DNA of 64,000 bases, taken from assembly GCA_944386175.1 (NCBI GenBank), contig CALXAB010000003.1, positions 1-64,000 of the forward strand, in the 5' to 3' direction. Positions 1 through 10,206 of the stretch are shown one piece after another. The notes beneath the pieces were generated by a model. The model ran no database searches. It was not told where the DNA came from and was given only the letters and a program-made list of their open reading frames with translations. The stretch comes from an uncultured Clostridia bacterium. GTDB lineage: Bacteria > Bacillota > Clostridia > TANB77 > CAG-508. How positions within the stretch are numbered: the stretch's first letter is position 1; every line of letters begins with the position of its first letter. Both the position numbers and the translations under genes were made by a program.

Positions 1-29
1 TGCATATAGTAGAAAGGAGAGTTATCCAT

Positions 30-173
30 TTGAAAAAATTTTTAATTTTTTTGTGTCTGATGATACCATCAATCATGGTATTATACCAGATACAAAAACA
101 AAAAGAAAATATTAATAAACACTTGCCAGCAGGCTTAGCAATATTTTCTTTAAAAAAAGGTGGAACAATCTAA
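30..173 (+). CDS. small hydrophobic protein, 47 aa (TTG start)
   Basis: A short frame starts at TTG 30 behind a good ribosome binding site (AAGGAG at 14-19) and ends at TAA 171. The N-terminal half is a single hydrophobic segment (KKFLIFLCLMIPSIMVLY), followed by a basic linker. I recognise no family. It ends inside a terminator hairpin, which supports a real transcript. The first bases of the window cut off any upstream context. Confidence 0.4.
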   Translation: MKKFLIFLCLMIPSIMVLYQIQKQKENINKHLPAGLAIFSLKKGGTI

Positions 174-188
174 GTTTCACCTTTTTTT
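151..188. terminator. bidirectional intrinsic terminator
   Basis: An inverted repeat AAAAAAAGGTG / CACCTTTTTTT surrounds a loop containing the stop codon of the small frame at 30-173. A T-run follows on either strand. It can end the upstream + transcript and also the - strand uvrC transcript arriving from 279. Confidence 0.6.
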
Positions 189-278
189 GTTTTTAAGCTA
201 TTCTATTATCAATCTTTCTTTAATTATATTATCATTTCAAATATAATTTTTCTTTAATTACCTTATTATTTCAGAATT

Positions 279-2091
279 TTACTTTCCTTTTATTCTTCTT
301 ACAATATCCATATTTATTCCTTTGACTTTTAATAATTCTTTATCACTTGCATTTTTTATTTTTTCCCAGCTACCAAATTGTTTTAAAAGGTCTTGTTTTT
401 TTACTTTCCCAATACCTTTTATTTCATCTAATTGTGATTTTGTAATTTGCTTATCTCTTAATTTTCTATGATATGTTATTGCTGTATCATGTACAGTATC
501 TTGAAATCTTGTAATTAAATTTTTTAAATCATCTGAAATTTGTAATTCTTTTCTGTTTTCATCCATTAAGGCCCTTGTTTGATGTTTATCATTTTTTACC
601 ATACCAAATACTTTTATATCTGCTAATTCATCTTGTTTCTCTTTCACTTCTTTTAAAACATTTATGATTGCTTGTTTTGTTGCTCGTATTTGTGTTATTC
701 CTCCATCAGCAAATATTACATCTGGTAACTTTCCAAACCCTCCATTTGGATTTTCTATAGAATGTTTTAATCTTCTTGTTATTACTTCTTCCATGCACCT
801 TGGATCATCTTGCCCATATACAGTTTTTATTTTAAATCTCCTTGACAAATTCTTTTTTATGACTCCATCCTGCATTACACACATTCCTGCTACCATATAT
901 TCTCCAGAGATATTTGATATGTCAAATGTTTCTATTTTTCTTGGTAACTTTTCAAGTTTTAATACCTCTTTTAATTCCATTAAAATAGATGTTTTGTCTT
1001 TTTCTTTATTTTCTAATGTAACTTTACTATTTAATTCTGCCATTTCAACAAAACGTAGTTTTTCGCCTTTTTTTGGACTTTTTATTTCCACTTTTTTTCC
1101 TAACATTGTGGATAACCATTGTTCAATTACTTCTTTATCGTCTATTTCTTCTCTTACCATTATTTTATTTGGGATATTTGGATTATCTAAATAGTATTGC
1201 TTAATAAATCCTGATATTATTTCTTTATTTTCCATATCTTTTAAATCTTGATAAAAATAGTGTTCTCTTCCTATCATTTTACTGCCACGTACAAAAAATA
1301 TTTCTATACATACTTCTAATTCTGATTTTGCTATTCCTATTACATCTATATTGTTTTCTGAAATGTTTGATACTTTTTGTTTTTCCGATATCCTTTCTAT
1401 TGCTTGTATTCTATCTCTTAATTCTGCTGCTTTTTCATATTCTAGATTTTGGGCGGATTTTTCCATTTGCACTTCTAGTTCTTTTAAAATCTTTCCTGTT
1501 TTTCCTTCTAATAAATCTATTATTTCATTTATTTGTTTCATATATTCTTCACTTGTTACATATCCCATACATGGTGCTAGACATCTATTTATATGATAAT
1601 TTAAGCATGGTCTTGTTCTTTCCTTTAGAGTTTTGCATTGACGGATCTTATATTTTTGTTTTATAAAATCAATCATTTCTTTTGCTGCTCCTGGATTTGC
1701 ATATGGTCCGAAATATTTTGAACCGTCATTTACTACTCTTCTTGTAAAAAATACTCCTGGATATTTTGATTTTATATCAATTTTAATATATGGATATGTT
1801 TTATCATCTTTTAATAAAACATTAAATTTAGGTCTATTCTTTTTTATCAAATTACACTCTAAAATTAATGCTTCTGCTTCATTATCTACGACTATATATT
1901 CAAAATGATCTATTAGACTTACCATTTTTTCAATTCTTTGTGTTTTATTGTTTTTTCTAAAATATTGTCTTACTCTATTTTTTAATGAAACTGCTTTTCC
2001 CACATATATTATATTGTCGTCTTTGTCTTTCATTATATATACGCCGTGGTTTTCCTGGAAGTTTTTTTAATTCTTCTTCAATATTAAACAT
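279..2091 (-). CDS. uvrC: UvrC, excinuclease ABC subunit C; needs one +1 shift at CGG 2046-2044
   Basis: UvrC makes the dual incisions in nucleotide excision repair together with UvrA and UvrB. Translation from ATG 2091 (AGGAAGGA upstream) gives MFNIEEELKKLPGKP and then meets in-frame CGG at 2046-2044. Skipping the C gives P-GVYIMKDKDDNIIYVGK, the GIY-YIG nuclease motif. Staying in frame loses all homology. With one shift the product is 603 aa, normal for UvrC: GIY-YIG domain, a Cys-rich stretch, UVR coiled motif (LEYEKAAELRDRI), RNase H-like C-terminal nuclease and helix-hairpin-helix (IKGIGKVKKQDLL). Starting at the internal ATG 2033 would remove the first strand of the nuclease. The gene is otherwise undamaged, which argues against an old pseudogene. 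Confidence 0.93.
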
Positions 2092-2150
2092 ATTTATATA
2101 GTCCTTCCTAAATCTTAAATTTAGATAAATCTATATTATTTCAACTTTTT

Positions 2151-2666
2151 CTAATTTTCAATATATCCTATATATGGTAAATTCCTGTATTTTTGATCAT
2201 AATCTAATCCATATCCAATGACAAATAAATCATCTATTCTAAAACCTATGTAATCTACATTTAATTCTATTATTCTTCTTGATGGTTTGCTTAAAAGTGT
2301 CGCTATTTTTAAAGAATTTACTTCTCTTGATTTAAGATATTTTACTAAAAAGTCTAATGTTCTTCCTGTATCTATTATATCTTCTATTATTATAACATCT
2401 TTTCCTTTTATGCTATTTGTTAAATCTTTATTTATTTTTATTTCATTTGTACTTTCTGTTCCTTTATAACTGCTTATTTCTATAAATTCAAATTCTACAT
2501 TGTTTTTTATTTTTTTGGCTAGTTCCACCATAAATACAGCTGAACCTTTTAGCACTCCTAAAAATAATAAATCTTTTCCTTTATAGTCTTTTTCTATTTG
2601 TCTTGCTAGTTCTTCTAATCTGTTTTCTAGCCTTGACTCATTTATTAGTATTTTTATGTTTTCCAT
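2151..2666 (-). CDS. hpt: hypoxanthine phosphoribosyltransferase
   Basis: A 171-residue purine-salvage enzyme that converts hypoxanthine (and guanine) plus PRPP to IMP (GMP) in the cytoplasm. The PRPP-binding loop IIIEDIIDTGRT lies near residues 94-105, the flexible-loop region SSYKGTES near 66-73, and the base-binding region VIGYGLDYDQKYRNLPYIG at the C-terminus. The length is typical of Hpt. It lies directly upstream of uvrC on the same strand with about 60 bases between them, so the two may be co-transcribed. No in-frame CGG is present. Confidence 0.93.
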   Translation of the reverse strand: MENIKILINESRLENRLEELARQIEKDYKGKDLLFLGVLKGSAVFMVELAKKIKNNVEFEFIEISSYKGTESTNEIKINKDLTNSIKGKDVIIIEDIIDTGRTLDFLVKYLKSREVNSLKIATLLSKPSRRIIELNVDYIGFRIDDLFVIGYGLDYDQKYRNLPYIGYIEN

Positions 2667-2957
2667 TTTTTATATTCCTTTCTTTTATTTTGTACTATTA
2701 TACTATTCCTTCCTGAGGCACACATCTGGTTTGAAAAGAATTAAATTTTGAGTGATCAAACCGAGTTTTAAATTAGTAAGGATATTCCTGTACACTGATT
2801 AAGTTTCAAATGAAGTTTGACAACACCAAAATTGTAATTCTCTCTCAAACTTTTCCTCTTTTTTAAATATGAAACTTTTTTTGATTTTTTACAAATTTTG
2901 TTTCACATTTGTATTATAACACAAAATTATAAAAATACAAAATTTTCTGAATTTTTC

Positions 2958-2987
2958 TTGACAAAATTAAATATAATATATTATAAT
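2958..2987 (+). promoter_or_regulatory. sigma-A-type promoter for the T-box/aspS transcript
   Basis: TTGACA at 2958-2963 and TATAAT at 2982-2987 are separated by 18 bases, just before the T-box leader. 2667-2957 upstream holds no gene that I can support. Confidence 0.7.
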
Positions 2988-2993
2988 ACAAAA

Positions 2994-3200
2994 AAATATT
3001 ACGTTAATACAACACAAAGCTTTTAGAAATCACTTACAGAGAATAAGGGTCATCGGCTGTAAGCCCTTTAAGGTCAACCTAAAAAGTGAAACATGTTGGA
3101 GTGATTTAATTCAAAGTGGAAAATATTTTATATATTTTCAAGCTGGGTGGTACCGCGGATTTTTATTCGTCCCTGCATTATGCAAGGATGTTTTTTTGTG
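2994..3200 (+). promoter_or_regulatory. T-box riboswitch leader upstream of aspS
   Basis: T-box leaders sense uncharged tRNA and switch between terminator and antiterminator. The signature GGGTGGTACCGCGG is at about 3145-3158. The outer arms AAATCACT (about 3024) and AGTGATTT (about 3100) can close stem I. A terminator with TCCCTGCA / TGCAAGGA arms and a T-run ends the leader near 3198. The tRNA specificity is unclear: the UGGU discriminator-pairing sequence does not fit the G73 expected for tRNA-Asp. 3201-3336 between the leader and the start codon shows nothing else. Confidence 0.85.
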
Positions 3201-3336
3201 CTTTTAGTATTATATTATTTAAATTTGCTCAAAAAAACTCCATATTTTAATTGATATATAAGCAAAGGGACTCAATATCTGTTTATTTTAAATTTTTTTA
3301 ATCTCCTTTTGTTTATATATAGAAGGAGGTTTTTTT

Positions 3337-5073
3337 ATGAAGGAGTATAAAACTCATAGTTGTAATGAAATTAGTTTAGAGGATGTTGGAAAAAAAGTTA
3401 GGATTGCAGGTTTTGTTCAATCTATTCGTGATTTTGGAGGTCTAGTTTTTCTAGATATTAGAGATATGTATGGAATTACACAAGTGGTTACTTCTGCAAA
3501 TGAAGCTGATGTTGATTTTGCTTCACATATTCCAATTGAATCTTCAGTTACCGTTTATGGTGAGGTTAAAAAAAGAGATGCAGAAACTGTAAATCCTAAA
3601 TTAAAAACAGGTTTGGTAGAAATTCGTATTGAAGAGATTAAAATTTTAGGTAAAAGAACTAAAAATTTACCTTTTGAGGTTAATAGTAGTCAAGATGTTA
3701 GAGAAGATTTAAGACTTCAATATAGATTTTTAGATTTAAGAGGTGATAGATTAAAAAATAATTTAGTATTAAGAGCAAAAGTTATTCAATTTATTAGAAA
3801 TCAAATGATAGAACAAGGATTTTTGGAAGTTCAAACTCCAATACTTACAAGTTCATCACCTGAAGGTGCTAGAGATTATTTAGTTCCAAGTAGGCTTCAT
3901 CCAGGTAAATTTTATGCTTTACCTCAAGCTCCTCAACAATTTAAGCAATTGTTAATGGTTTCTGGAATTGACAAATATTTTCAAATAGCACCATGTTTTA
4001 GAGATGAAGATGCAAGAGCAGACCGTGCTCCTGGGGAATTCTATCAATTAGATATGGAAATGTCATATGCCACACAAGAAGATGTATTTTCTGCTATAGA
4101 GCCTGTAATGTATAATACTTTTAAAAAATTTTCTGATAAAAAAATAGTTGAATATCCTTTCCCTAGAATATCATATAAAGATTGTATGCTTAAATATGGA
4201 ACTGATAAACCAGATTTAAGAAATCCTTTAATCATCATTGATTTATCTGAGTTCTTTAAAAAATGTACTTTTAAACTATTTATTGATAGAACTGTCAGAG
4301 CTATTAAAGTAAAAAAACATTTATCTAAAGGCTTTCATGAGAAATTACTTCAATTTGCTATTTCTATTGGAATGGGCGGACTTGGATATTTAGAGGTTCA
4401 AGATGACTTAAGTTTTAAAGGTCCTATTGATAAATTTATTCCTATCAATTTAAAGAAAACATTGCTAGAACTAGCAGATTTAGAATGTGGAGATACTATA
4501 TTTTTTATTGCTGATAGTGAAAAAAGAGCTACAGAATTAGCAGGTCAAATCAGAACTGAACTTGGTAGAAGATTAGATTTAATAGATGAAAATGCATTTT
4601 CATTTGCTTGGATAATTGATTTTCCAATGTTTGAATTAGATGAACATTCAAATTTAACATTTAGCCATAATCCATTTTCTATGCCACAAGGAGGATTAGA
4701 AGCTTTGGATAATGAAAATCCATTAGATATTCTTGCATATCAATATGACATTGTATGTAATGGGGTTGAGCTTTCTTCTGGTGCTGTGCGTAACCATGAC
4801 ATTCAAATAATGTTAAAAGCTTTTACTATGGCTGGATATACTGAAAAAGAAGTTACTTCAAAATTTGGTGCATTGTATAATGCTTTTCAGTTTGGTGCTC
4901 CACCTCATGCTGGTATTGCTCCTGGTATTGATAGAATGCTTATGCTTTTGACTGATTCTGATAGTATTAGAGAAGTTATTGCTTTTCCTTTAAATAGCAA
5001 AGCTGAAGATCTAATGATGGGTGCTCCTAGTAATGTAAGTAGGCAACAATTAAGAGATGTACACATTAAATAG
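3337..5073 (+). CDS. aspS: aspartyl-tRNA synthetase
   Basis: Class IIb synthetase of 578 aa that charges tRNA-Asp. The N-terminal OB anticodon domain (VRIAGFVQSIRDFGGLVFLDIRD) is followed by catalytic motif 2 (FRDEDARADRAPGEFYQLD, residues about 221-239), the bacterial GAD insertion (about 290-400) and motif 3 (GIAPGIDRMLML near the C-terminus). GAPPHAG is intact. AGAAGGAGG precedes the ATG. It is the main + strand gene of the chromosomal part. It is controlled by the T-box in front. It contains no in-frame CGG; the only CGG seen spans GGC GGA. Confidence 0.97.
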   Translation: MKEYKTHSCNEISLEDVGKKVRIAGFVQSIRDFGGLVFLDIRDMYGITQVVTSANEADVDFASHIPIESSVTVYGEVKKRDAETVNPKLKTGLVEIRIEEIKILGKRTKNLPFEVNSSQDVREDLRLQYRFLDLRGDRLKNNLVLRAKVIQFIRNQMIEQGFLEVQTPILTSSSPEGARDYLVPSRLHPGKFYALPQAPQQFKQLLMVSGIDKYFQIAPCFRDEDARADRAPGEFYQLDMEMSYATQEDVFSAIEPVMYNTFKKFSDKKIVEYPFPRISYKDCMLKYGTDKPDLRNPLIIIDLSEFFKKCTFKLFIDRTVRAIKVKKHLSKGFHEKLLQFAISIGMGGLGYLEVQDDLSFKGPIDKFIPINLKKTLLELADLECGDTIFFIADSEKRATELAGQIRTELGRRLDLIDENAFSFAWIIDFPMFELDEHSNLTFSHNPFSMPQGGLEALDNENPLDILAYQYDIVCNGVELSSGAVRNHDIQIMLKAFTMAGYTEKEVTSKFGALYNAFQFGAPPHAGIAPGIDRMLMLLTDSDSIREVIAFPLNSKAEDLMMGAPSNVSRQQLRDVHIK

Positions 5074-5407
5074 GGGACGTTCCTTCAATCCCGAAAATTA
5101 GGGAATATGGGGACGGACCTTAACATCTTCCTCCCCACACTAGTAATCATATTATCTCCAAATATATGATTTTTCGGTTCAATACATAATTTAAAAAATT
5201 CTAAATTAATTTTTTGGCACCCTTTCACTTAGTCCGAGCTAAAGCTCGACGCGAACATTTTCCAAAAAATTAATCAAGAATTTCTAAAATTATTTCAATC
5301 ACATTCAAAATCATATATTTGGAGATAATATGATTACTAGTGTGGGGAGGAAGATGTTAAGGTCCGTCCCCATATTCCCTAATTTTCGGGATTAAAGGAA
5401 CGTCCCC
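5073..5407. repeat. palindromic nonautonomous element (MITE/REP-like), 335 bp
   Basis: Nearly perfect inverted arms of about 100 bp run inwards from GGGGACGTTCCTTCAATCCC on the left to its complement, ending at 5407. The arms include CTCCCCACACTAGTAATCAT. The centre (about 5180-5300) is AT-rich and itself partly palindromic, with no frame. The outermost bases also occur in the element at 14131-14287. GGGGACGTTCC-type ends are known from REP elements mobilised by RAYT-type transposases; that assignment is inference. Confidence 0.8.
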
Positions 5408-5411
5408 TTTG

Positions 5412-5445
5412 GAGTAAAAAAAAAGAAGCTATTTCTAGCTTCTCC
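5412..5445 (-). terminator. intrinsic terminator of hup
   Basis: On the - strand an AGAAGCT / AGCTTCT hairpin (5424-5443) is followed by a run of T residues, 44 bases past the hup stop codon. Confidence 0.75.
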
Positions 5446-5486
5446 CTATGAATTCATATATTTATATCTTATTTTTTATAAAATTC

Positions 5487-5765
5487 TTATTTTTTGTTTA
5501 CTAAATCTTTTAATGCTTTACCAGCTTTGAATACTGGAGCTTTAGATGCAGGTATTTTAATTTCTTCCTTAGTTTGTGGGTTTCTACCTTTTCTAGCTGC
5601 TCTTTTTCTTACTTCAAAAGATCCAAATCCAACTAATTGAACTTTTTCTCCTTTTATAAGTGCATCAGTTACTACTTCAACAAAAGCGTTTAATGATGAT
5701 TCAGCAACTTTTTTTGTTTCTCCTGTTTTTGCAGCTATTGCTGCGATTAATTCAGCTTTGTTCAT
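5487..5765 (-). CDS. hup: HU family nucleoid DNA-binding protein
   Basis: A 92-residue histone-like protein that bends and compacts DNA as a dimer. It begins [15 protein letters not shown] and contains the signature [20 protein letters not shown], where the beta-arm starts, then [19 protein letters not shown]. Start ATG 5765 is preceded by AAGGAGG. It has its own terminator and so is monocistronic. Confidence 0.96.
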   Translation of the reverse strand: MNKAELIAAIAAKTGETKKVAESSLNAFVEVVTDALIKGEKVQLVGFGSFEVRKRAARKGRNPQTKEEIKIPASKAPVFKAGKALKDLVNKK

Positions 5766-5885
5766 TTAATTTACCTCCTTAAGATTTATGATATGTACCT
5801 TACTGCTCATTACAAGCAATAAATGTACTTCTACTTACTTTTATTCGCCAAAAAAACTTAAATTCCTTCTTTTTTTCCTAAAAAA

Positions 5886-7521
5886 TTAATATATTTTTAG
5901 TTTTTCCAAGACTTTTAGAATTTTATTTCCTCCTGGCATCATACTTACTTCTTCTTTCGAAAATACTTTTAATACAATAATCGCTAATGCATAAATTATT
6001 ACTGCTGAAAGTATTGCTATTATTGTAGCCGCTTTTTCGAAAATTATTCCTGAAATTGTTAATAATATAAAATATGAACAAATTCCCATTATTGCTGTTG
6101 CTATTACAGGCTTTATTACAAATTTTGAAAATGTTAAATCCAGTTTTATATTTTTTCTTAATGCTGTTATTGCTATAGAAAATGCTACTACATGACAAGC
6201 TACTGAAGCTATTGCCGCTCCATTTACTCCTATTTCTGGTATTGGTACTAATATTAAATTTAGTATTAATTTCACTATTACACCGACATCCCAATGATAT
6301 TGCTGGTATTGCTAGCTTTCCATATCCCTGGAGTGCTCCATTTATTGTTTGGTCTAAAATTGTAAATATTATTGTTAGTGAACTTATTTGTAGTATAACT
6401 TCTCCTGAACTTGCATTTGGAAATAGTAAATTTAATATAGGTCCTGCAAATATACACATTCCTACTGTACATGGTAACCCAATTAGCATTGATGTTAATA
6501 ATGAAAATGATGTTTTTTTAGTTATTGTTTTTTTATCCTTTATTGCTTTTGCGGCCGATATTGCTGGTACTAGTGCAGTAGCAAATGCTACATTTATTGA
6601 TAGAGGTAAACTTGTAAGTGTATCTACTTTTCCTCCTAATATACCATATTGAGCAATTGCCATGTCTTCTGGCATAAATTCTTTTAGACTTCTTACTACT
6701 GTGAAAGAGTCTATATTTTTATTTATTGATGACATAATTGCTGTTAATGCTATTGGTATTGATACTAATAAAATCTTTTTTATTATAGTTCTTACTCTTT
6801 CATATTTGTAATTTACAGTTGATCTTATTTCTCTTCCTATTTCTTTTCTTTTTGTTTGATAGAATAGGTATAAATATCCAAATCCTGCAAATGTTGCTAA
6901 TGTAGTCGCTAAAGTTGCTCCTCCTGCCATCCATTGTGTTGAGCAATTAGAAATTATTGCTACTATTTCAACTAAAATTATGGTTAATGCTGTTTTAAAT
7001 ATTTGCTCTATTGTTTGAGATCTTGCTGTTGCTTTAATATTTTGCCTTGCATTGAAATATCCTCTCATTACTGAAGATATAGCTACAAAAAAGATTGCTG
7101 GTGATAATGCTACTAATGTCATTTCTGCTTCTGGAATTTGTAGCCAATATGTTGCTATCATGTGTGCACCTAGAAATAGCATTAAACTCCCTACTAAGCC
7201 AATCATTGCAAATGTGGCAAATGCTATTTTAAAAATTCTATATGCTCCTTTATGATCTCCCATCGCTATTCTTTCTGATACTAACTTTGATATCGCATTT
7301 GGTACTCCTATTGATGATATTGTAAGCAACATTGCATATATCTGATATCCTGCTGCGACTATACCATTTCCCTTGTCTCCAAATCCTTCTCTATTTGTTA
7401 GATACAAACTATAGACTAATCCTAATAGCTTTATCATTACTTGTGAAAATATAAGTGTTATTACTCCTTGCATAAAGGTTTCTTTTTTAGGATTTTTTCG
7501 TTTTACTGCTACTTTTGTCAT
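5886..7521 (-). CDS. MurJ/SpoVB-family lipid II flippase; needs one +1 shift at CGG 6285-6283
   Basis: A polytopic MOP-superfamily membrane protein of the SpoVB/MurJ type, expected to flip lipid-linked peptidoglycan precursors. From ATG 7521 the frame runs through about 10 transmembrane helices to AIPAISLGC, meets in-frame CGG at 6285-6283, and turns into non-homologous Asn/Ser-rich sequence. Skipping the C gives LGC-GVIVKLILNLILVPIPEIGVNGAAIAS, the next helices of the family, through to the stop at 5886 (544 aa, normal length). The start overlaps the stop of the sensor kinase (TAATG), so the two are translationally coupled. MurJ versus another MOP exporter is not resolved by sequence alone. 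Confidence 0.88.
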
Positions 7522-8996
7522 TACATCACTCCTTTATCGTTAATATCAAAAGAGCTAGATTTTGTGATTGTTGGAATTCTTACTACTACTTCTGTCCCTT
7601 GTCCTACAACACTCTTTATATCTATACTTCCTCCATTTTTGTCTAATATTTCTTTTGCTATAGAAAGTCCTAATCCTGTTCCTCCCATTTCTCTAGTACG
7701 TGCTTTATCTACTCTATAAAATCTTTCAAATATTCTTGATAAATCTTCTTCTGGTATTCCTATTCCATTATCAAATATTTTTATATATGCATCATTATAT
7801 ACAAATCCAACATAAATTTTTATCTCTCCTCCATCTTTAGTATATTTAATACTATTTGTCAATATGTTTAAAACTACTCTTTCTATATCATATTTATCTG
7901 CATAAACTGGAGGTACATCAGCTGTTACAAAACAATTTACTTTGTGATTTTTTTTCTTTATTTCTATTGCTAATTTGTCTTGACACCTTTTTACTAATTC
8001 CCCTAAATCAAATGATTCTCTTTGTATTTTCTTTTTATTACTGTCATATCTAGATAAAGTCAACAAATCTGTTACTAATTTTGCCATTCTTCTTGCTTCT
8101 GTTGCTATTACATTTAAAAATTTAGTCTGTGTTTCTTTATCATATTCTCCTTCTAATAAAGTATCTGCATATCCCATTATAGATGTTATCGGTGTTTTTA
8201 ATTCATGTGATACATCTGCTACAAACTCTTTTTGCATATTGTCTAATTTTACATGTTCTGTTATATCTTGTATAACAGCTATTACACCATCTGGTCTATC
8301 TGATTCATTTTTAAATGGTGCAAAAAATATATTTAAATACTTATCATCTAATTGAACCCTTTGTTCTGTTGATGTCCAATTCTCTAGATAAATTATTTTT
8401 TCCATATTTATATCTAAATTAAATTTTTTAAATATATCATCAAATGTATTATCTTCTGGTCTTATACTTAATGACTTTTTGGCTGCTGGATTAATTAACA
8501 ATATTTCTCCATCTAAATTAAAAGCTATTATTCCATCTGTCATATGTAATAATATAGTTTCTATTTGATTTTTTTGTGTTGAAACTTCACTTAATTTTTG
8601 TTTTAGTTCTGTTGTCATCATGCCAAATACATTTTCTAATTCACCTACATCAGTGCTTTTCTTATTTTTTGCTTTCTTTTTATCTTCATCAGTAACTTTT
8701 TCTGCACTTTTTATCAATTTATTAATTGGATATATAACAAATTTTGATAGAAAACCAGCTATTAATAAACCTACTATTGCTAATAATACTCCTATTATTA
8801 TTAATATCATAATAGTATTTGTTTTTAAATTTTGTAGTATTTGTATTTCTTCTTGTATATTTTGAAAATTACTATTTATTATTTGTTGTTCTAATCCATG
8901 TATTGATGTAAGAAAAAATACCCCTAATCCTGCAATTACTATTATTCCTATTAAAAAAAATATTGTTATTATTTTAAATTGTATATTTCTAAACAT
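7521..8996 (-). CDS. membrane sensor histidine kinase (WalK/PhoR type)
   Basis: A 491-residue kinase. Transmembrane segments lie at about 8-32 and 60-84 with a short extracytoplasmic loop. Then follow HAMP (to about 135), a PAS domain (about 145-240), HisKA with FVADVSHELKTPITSIMGY (phospho-His near 262), and HATPase with the N box, DNGIGIPEEDLSRIFERFY and GGTGLGLSIAKEIL. No response regulator is adjacent, which is unusual because this class normally sits beside an OmpR-type regulator. It lies between murG and a lipid II flippase, so a cell-wall stress role is plausible but inferred. Confidence 0.9.
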   Translation of the reverse strand: MFRNIQFKIITIFFLIGIIVIAGLGVFFLTSIHGLEQQIINSNFQNIQEEIQILQNLKTNTIMILIIIGVLLAIVGLLIAGFLSKFVIYPINKLIKSAEKVTDEDKKKAKNKKSTDVGELENVFGMMTTELKQKLSEVSTQKNQIETILLHMTDGIIAFNLDGEILLINPAAKKSLSIRPEDNTFDDIFKKFNLDINMEKIIYLENWTSTEQRVQLDDKYLNIFFAPFKNESDRPDGVIAVIQDITEHVKLDNMQKEFVADVSHELKTPITSIMGYADTLLEGEYDKETQTKFLNVIATEARRMAKLVTDLLTLSRYDSNKKKIQRESFDLGELVKRCQDKLAIEIKKKNHKVNCFVTADVPPVYADKYDIERVVLNILTNSIKYTKDGGEIKIYVGFVYNDAYIKIFDNGIGIPEEDLSRIFERFYRVDKARTREMGGTGLGLSIAKEILDKNGGSIDIKSVVGQGTEVVVRIPTITKSSSFDINDKGVM

Positions 8997-9030
8997 TTTT
9001 CTCCTCTCAATTTATTACCAATTTTACTTT

Positions 9031-10149
9031 TTATTTTTGTATAAGTTTTTCTATTTCACTATAAATTTTATCTTCAACATTGTCTACTGACGCCTTATAT
9101 GCATTTTTCCCCATTTCTTTTAATACCTGTTTATTTAATGCTATTTTATTAATCTCCTCATCTAATATTTTTCCTGTTAATTCATTATTTAATATAATTT
9201 TTGTTGCTTTTAAATTTTCTAGAACTTTTGCATTATATAGCTGATGATTATTACTTACATTTGGTAATGGTATCAATATTGATGGTTTAGCTAAATTTGA
9301 TATCTCTGTTATTGTCATTGCTCCACTTCTTGCAACTATCAAATCTACTACATTCATTACTTCTTGCATATTATATATATATGGTACGATTTTAACATTT
9401 TCAATATTATTAATATTTATTCCATTATTTTCTAATTCTTCTTTTATTAAGTCATATTGCTTTGGACCTGTAGCCCAAATTAGTTGGTATTCTTTATTTA
9501 ACTTATTTTTTATTATCTCAACAATTGCTTCATTTATTTTTTGTGCTCCCTGGCTTCCTCCAAATATCAATACTGATGGCTTTAATAGGTTTAAATTAAA
9601 TTGTTCTAATATTTTCTTTTTTTCTTCAATTGTGTATTCCATCTTTTTTATTTTTACAGGTGTTCCAGTAAATACAACTTTTTTTGCGTGTTTTATTCTT
9701 GGAATTGCGTCTTTAAATGATACTAATATTGTATCAGCTTTTTTTGACAAGAACTTGATTGCTTTTCCTGGAAATGCATTACTTTCATGTAATAGTGTTG
9801 GTATATGATATTTACTTCCTGCTGTAATCACTGCTCCACAGATATATCCTCCTGTTCCTATTACTATATCTGGTTTAAATTCTTTTACAATCTTTCTTGC
9901 TTCTCCAAACCCTTTTAATGTTTTTAAATTATTCTTTAATGTTTGAATTGATATTTTTTTGCTTAAACCATATGCATTTATCGTTTTTAACTCATAACCT
10001 GCTCTTGGAACTAGATCATTTTCTAATCCTCTTGTTGTTCCTACAAATATTATTTTAGAGTCTTTTTGTTCTTCTTTTATTTTGTTTGCTATCGCTAACC
10101 CAGGATTTATATGTCCCGCTGTTCCTGCTGCAGCTATTATTACTTTCAT
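9031..10149 (-). CDS. murG: MurG, UDP-GlcNAc:lipid I N-acetylglucosaminyltransferase
   Basis: Converts lipid I to lipid II on the cytoplasmic face of the membrane. It is 372 aa, GT-B fold. The N-terminal glycine-rich loop AAAGTAGHINPGLA matches the MurG signature GGTGGHxxPAL. LIFGGSQGAQKINEA and ITEISNLAKPSILIPLPN are the UDP-GlcNAc-binding region. It is in dcw order after ftsW, with a small hairpin between the two. Confidence 0.94.
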   Translation of the reverse strand: MKVIIAAAGTAGHINPGLAIANKIKEEQKDSKIIFVGTTRGLENDLVPRAGYELKTINAYGLSKKISIQTLKNNLKTLKGFGEARKIVKEFKPDIVIGTGGYICGAVITAGSKYHIPTLLHESNAFPGKAIKFLSKKADTILVSFKDAIPRIKHAKKVVFTGTPVKIKKMEYTIEEKKKILEQFNLNLLKPSVLIFGGSQGAQKINEAIVEIIKNKLNKEYQLIWATGPKQYDLIKEELENNGININNIENVKIVPYIYNMQEVMNVVDLIVARSGAMTITEISNLAKPSILIPLPNVSNNHQLYNAKVLENLKATKIILNNELTGKILDEEINKIALNKQVLKEMGKNAYKASVDNVEDKIYSEIEKLIQK

Positions 10150-10161
10150 GTTTCCTCCCTT

Positions 10162-10189
10162 GTCATTTTGGACGTGTCCCCAAAATGAC
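10162..10189. repeat. short palindrome between ftsW and murG
   Basis: GTCATTTTGG and CCAAAATGAC flank an ACGTGTCC centre. The GACGTGTCCCC core resembles the ends of the larger elements at 5073-5407 and 14131-14287, so it may be a minimal copy of that family. It has no T-run that would make it a strong terminator. Confidence 0.5.
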
Positions 10190-10206
10190 CCAAAATAACA
10201 AAGTTT

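Noticed and set aside
664..1666. Long + strand frames opposite uvrC, and similar hydrophobic frames opposite other - strand genes
   Set aside because: Antisense shadows of AT-rich coding DNA, rich in Phe/Leu/Ser, without start signals.
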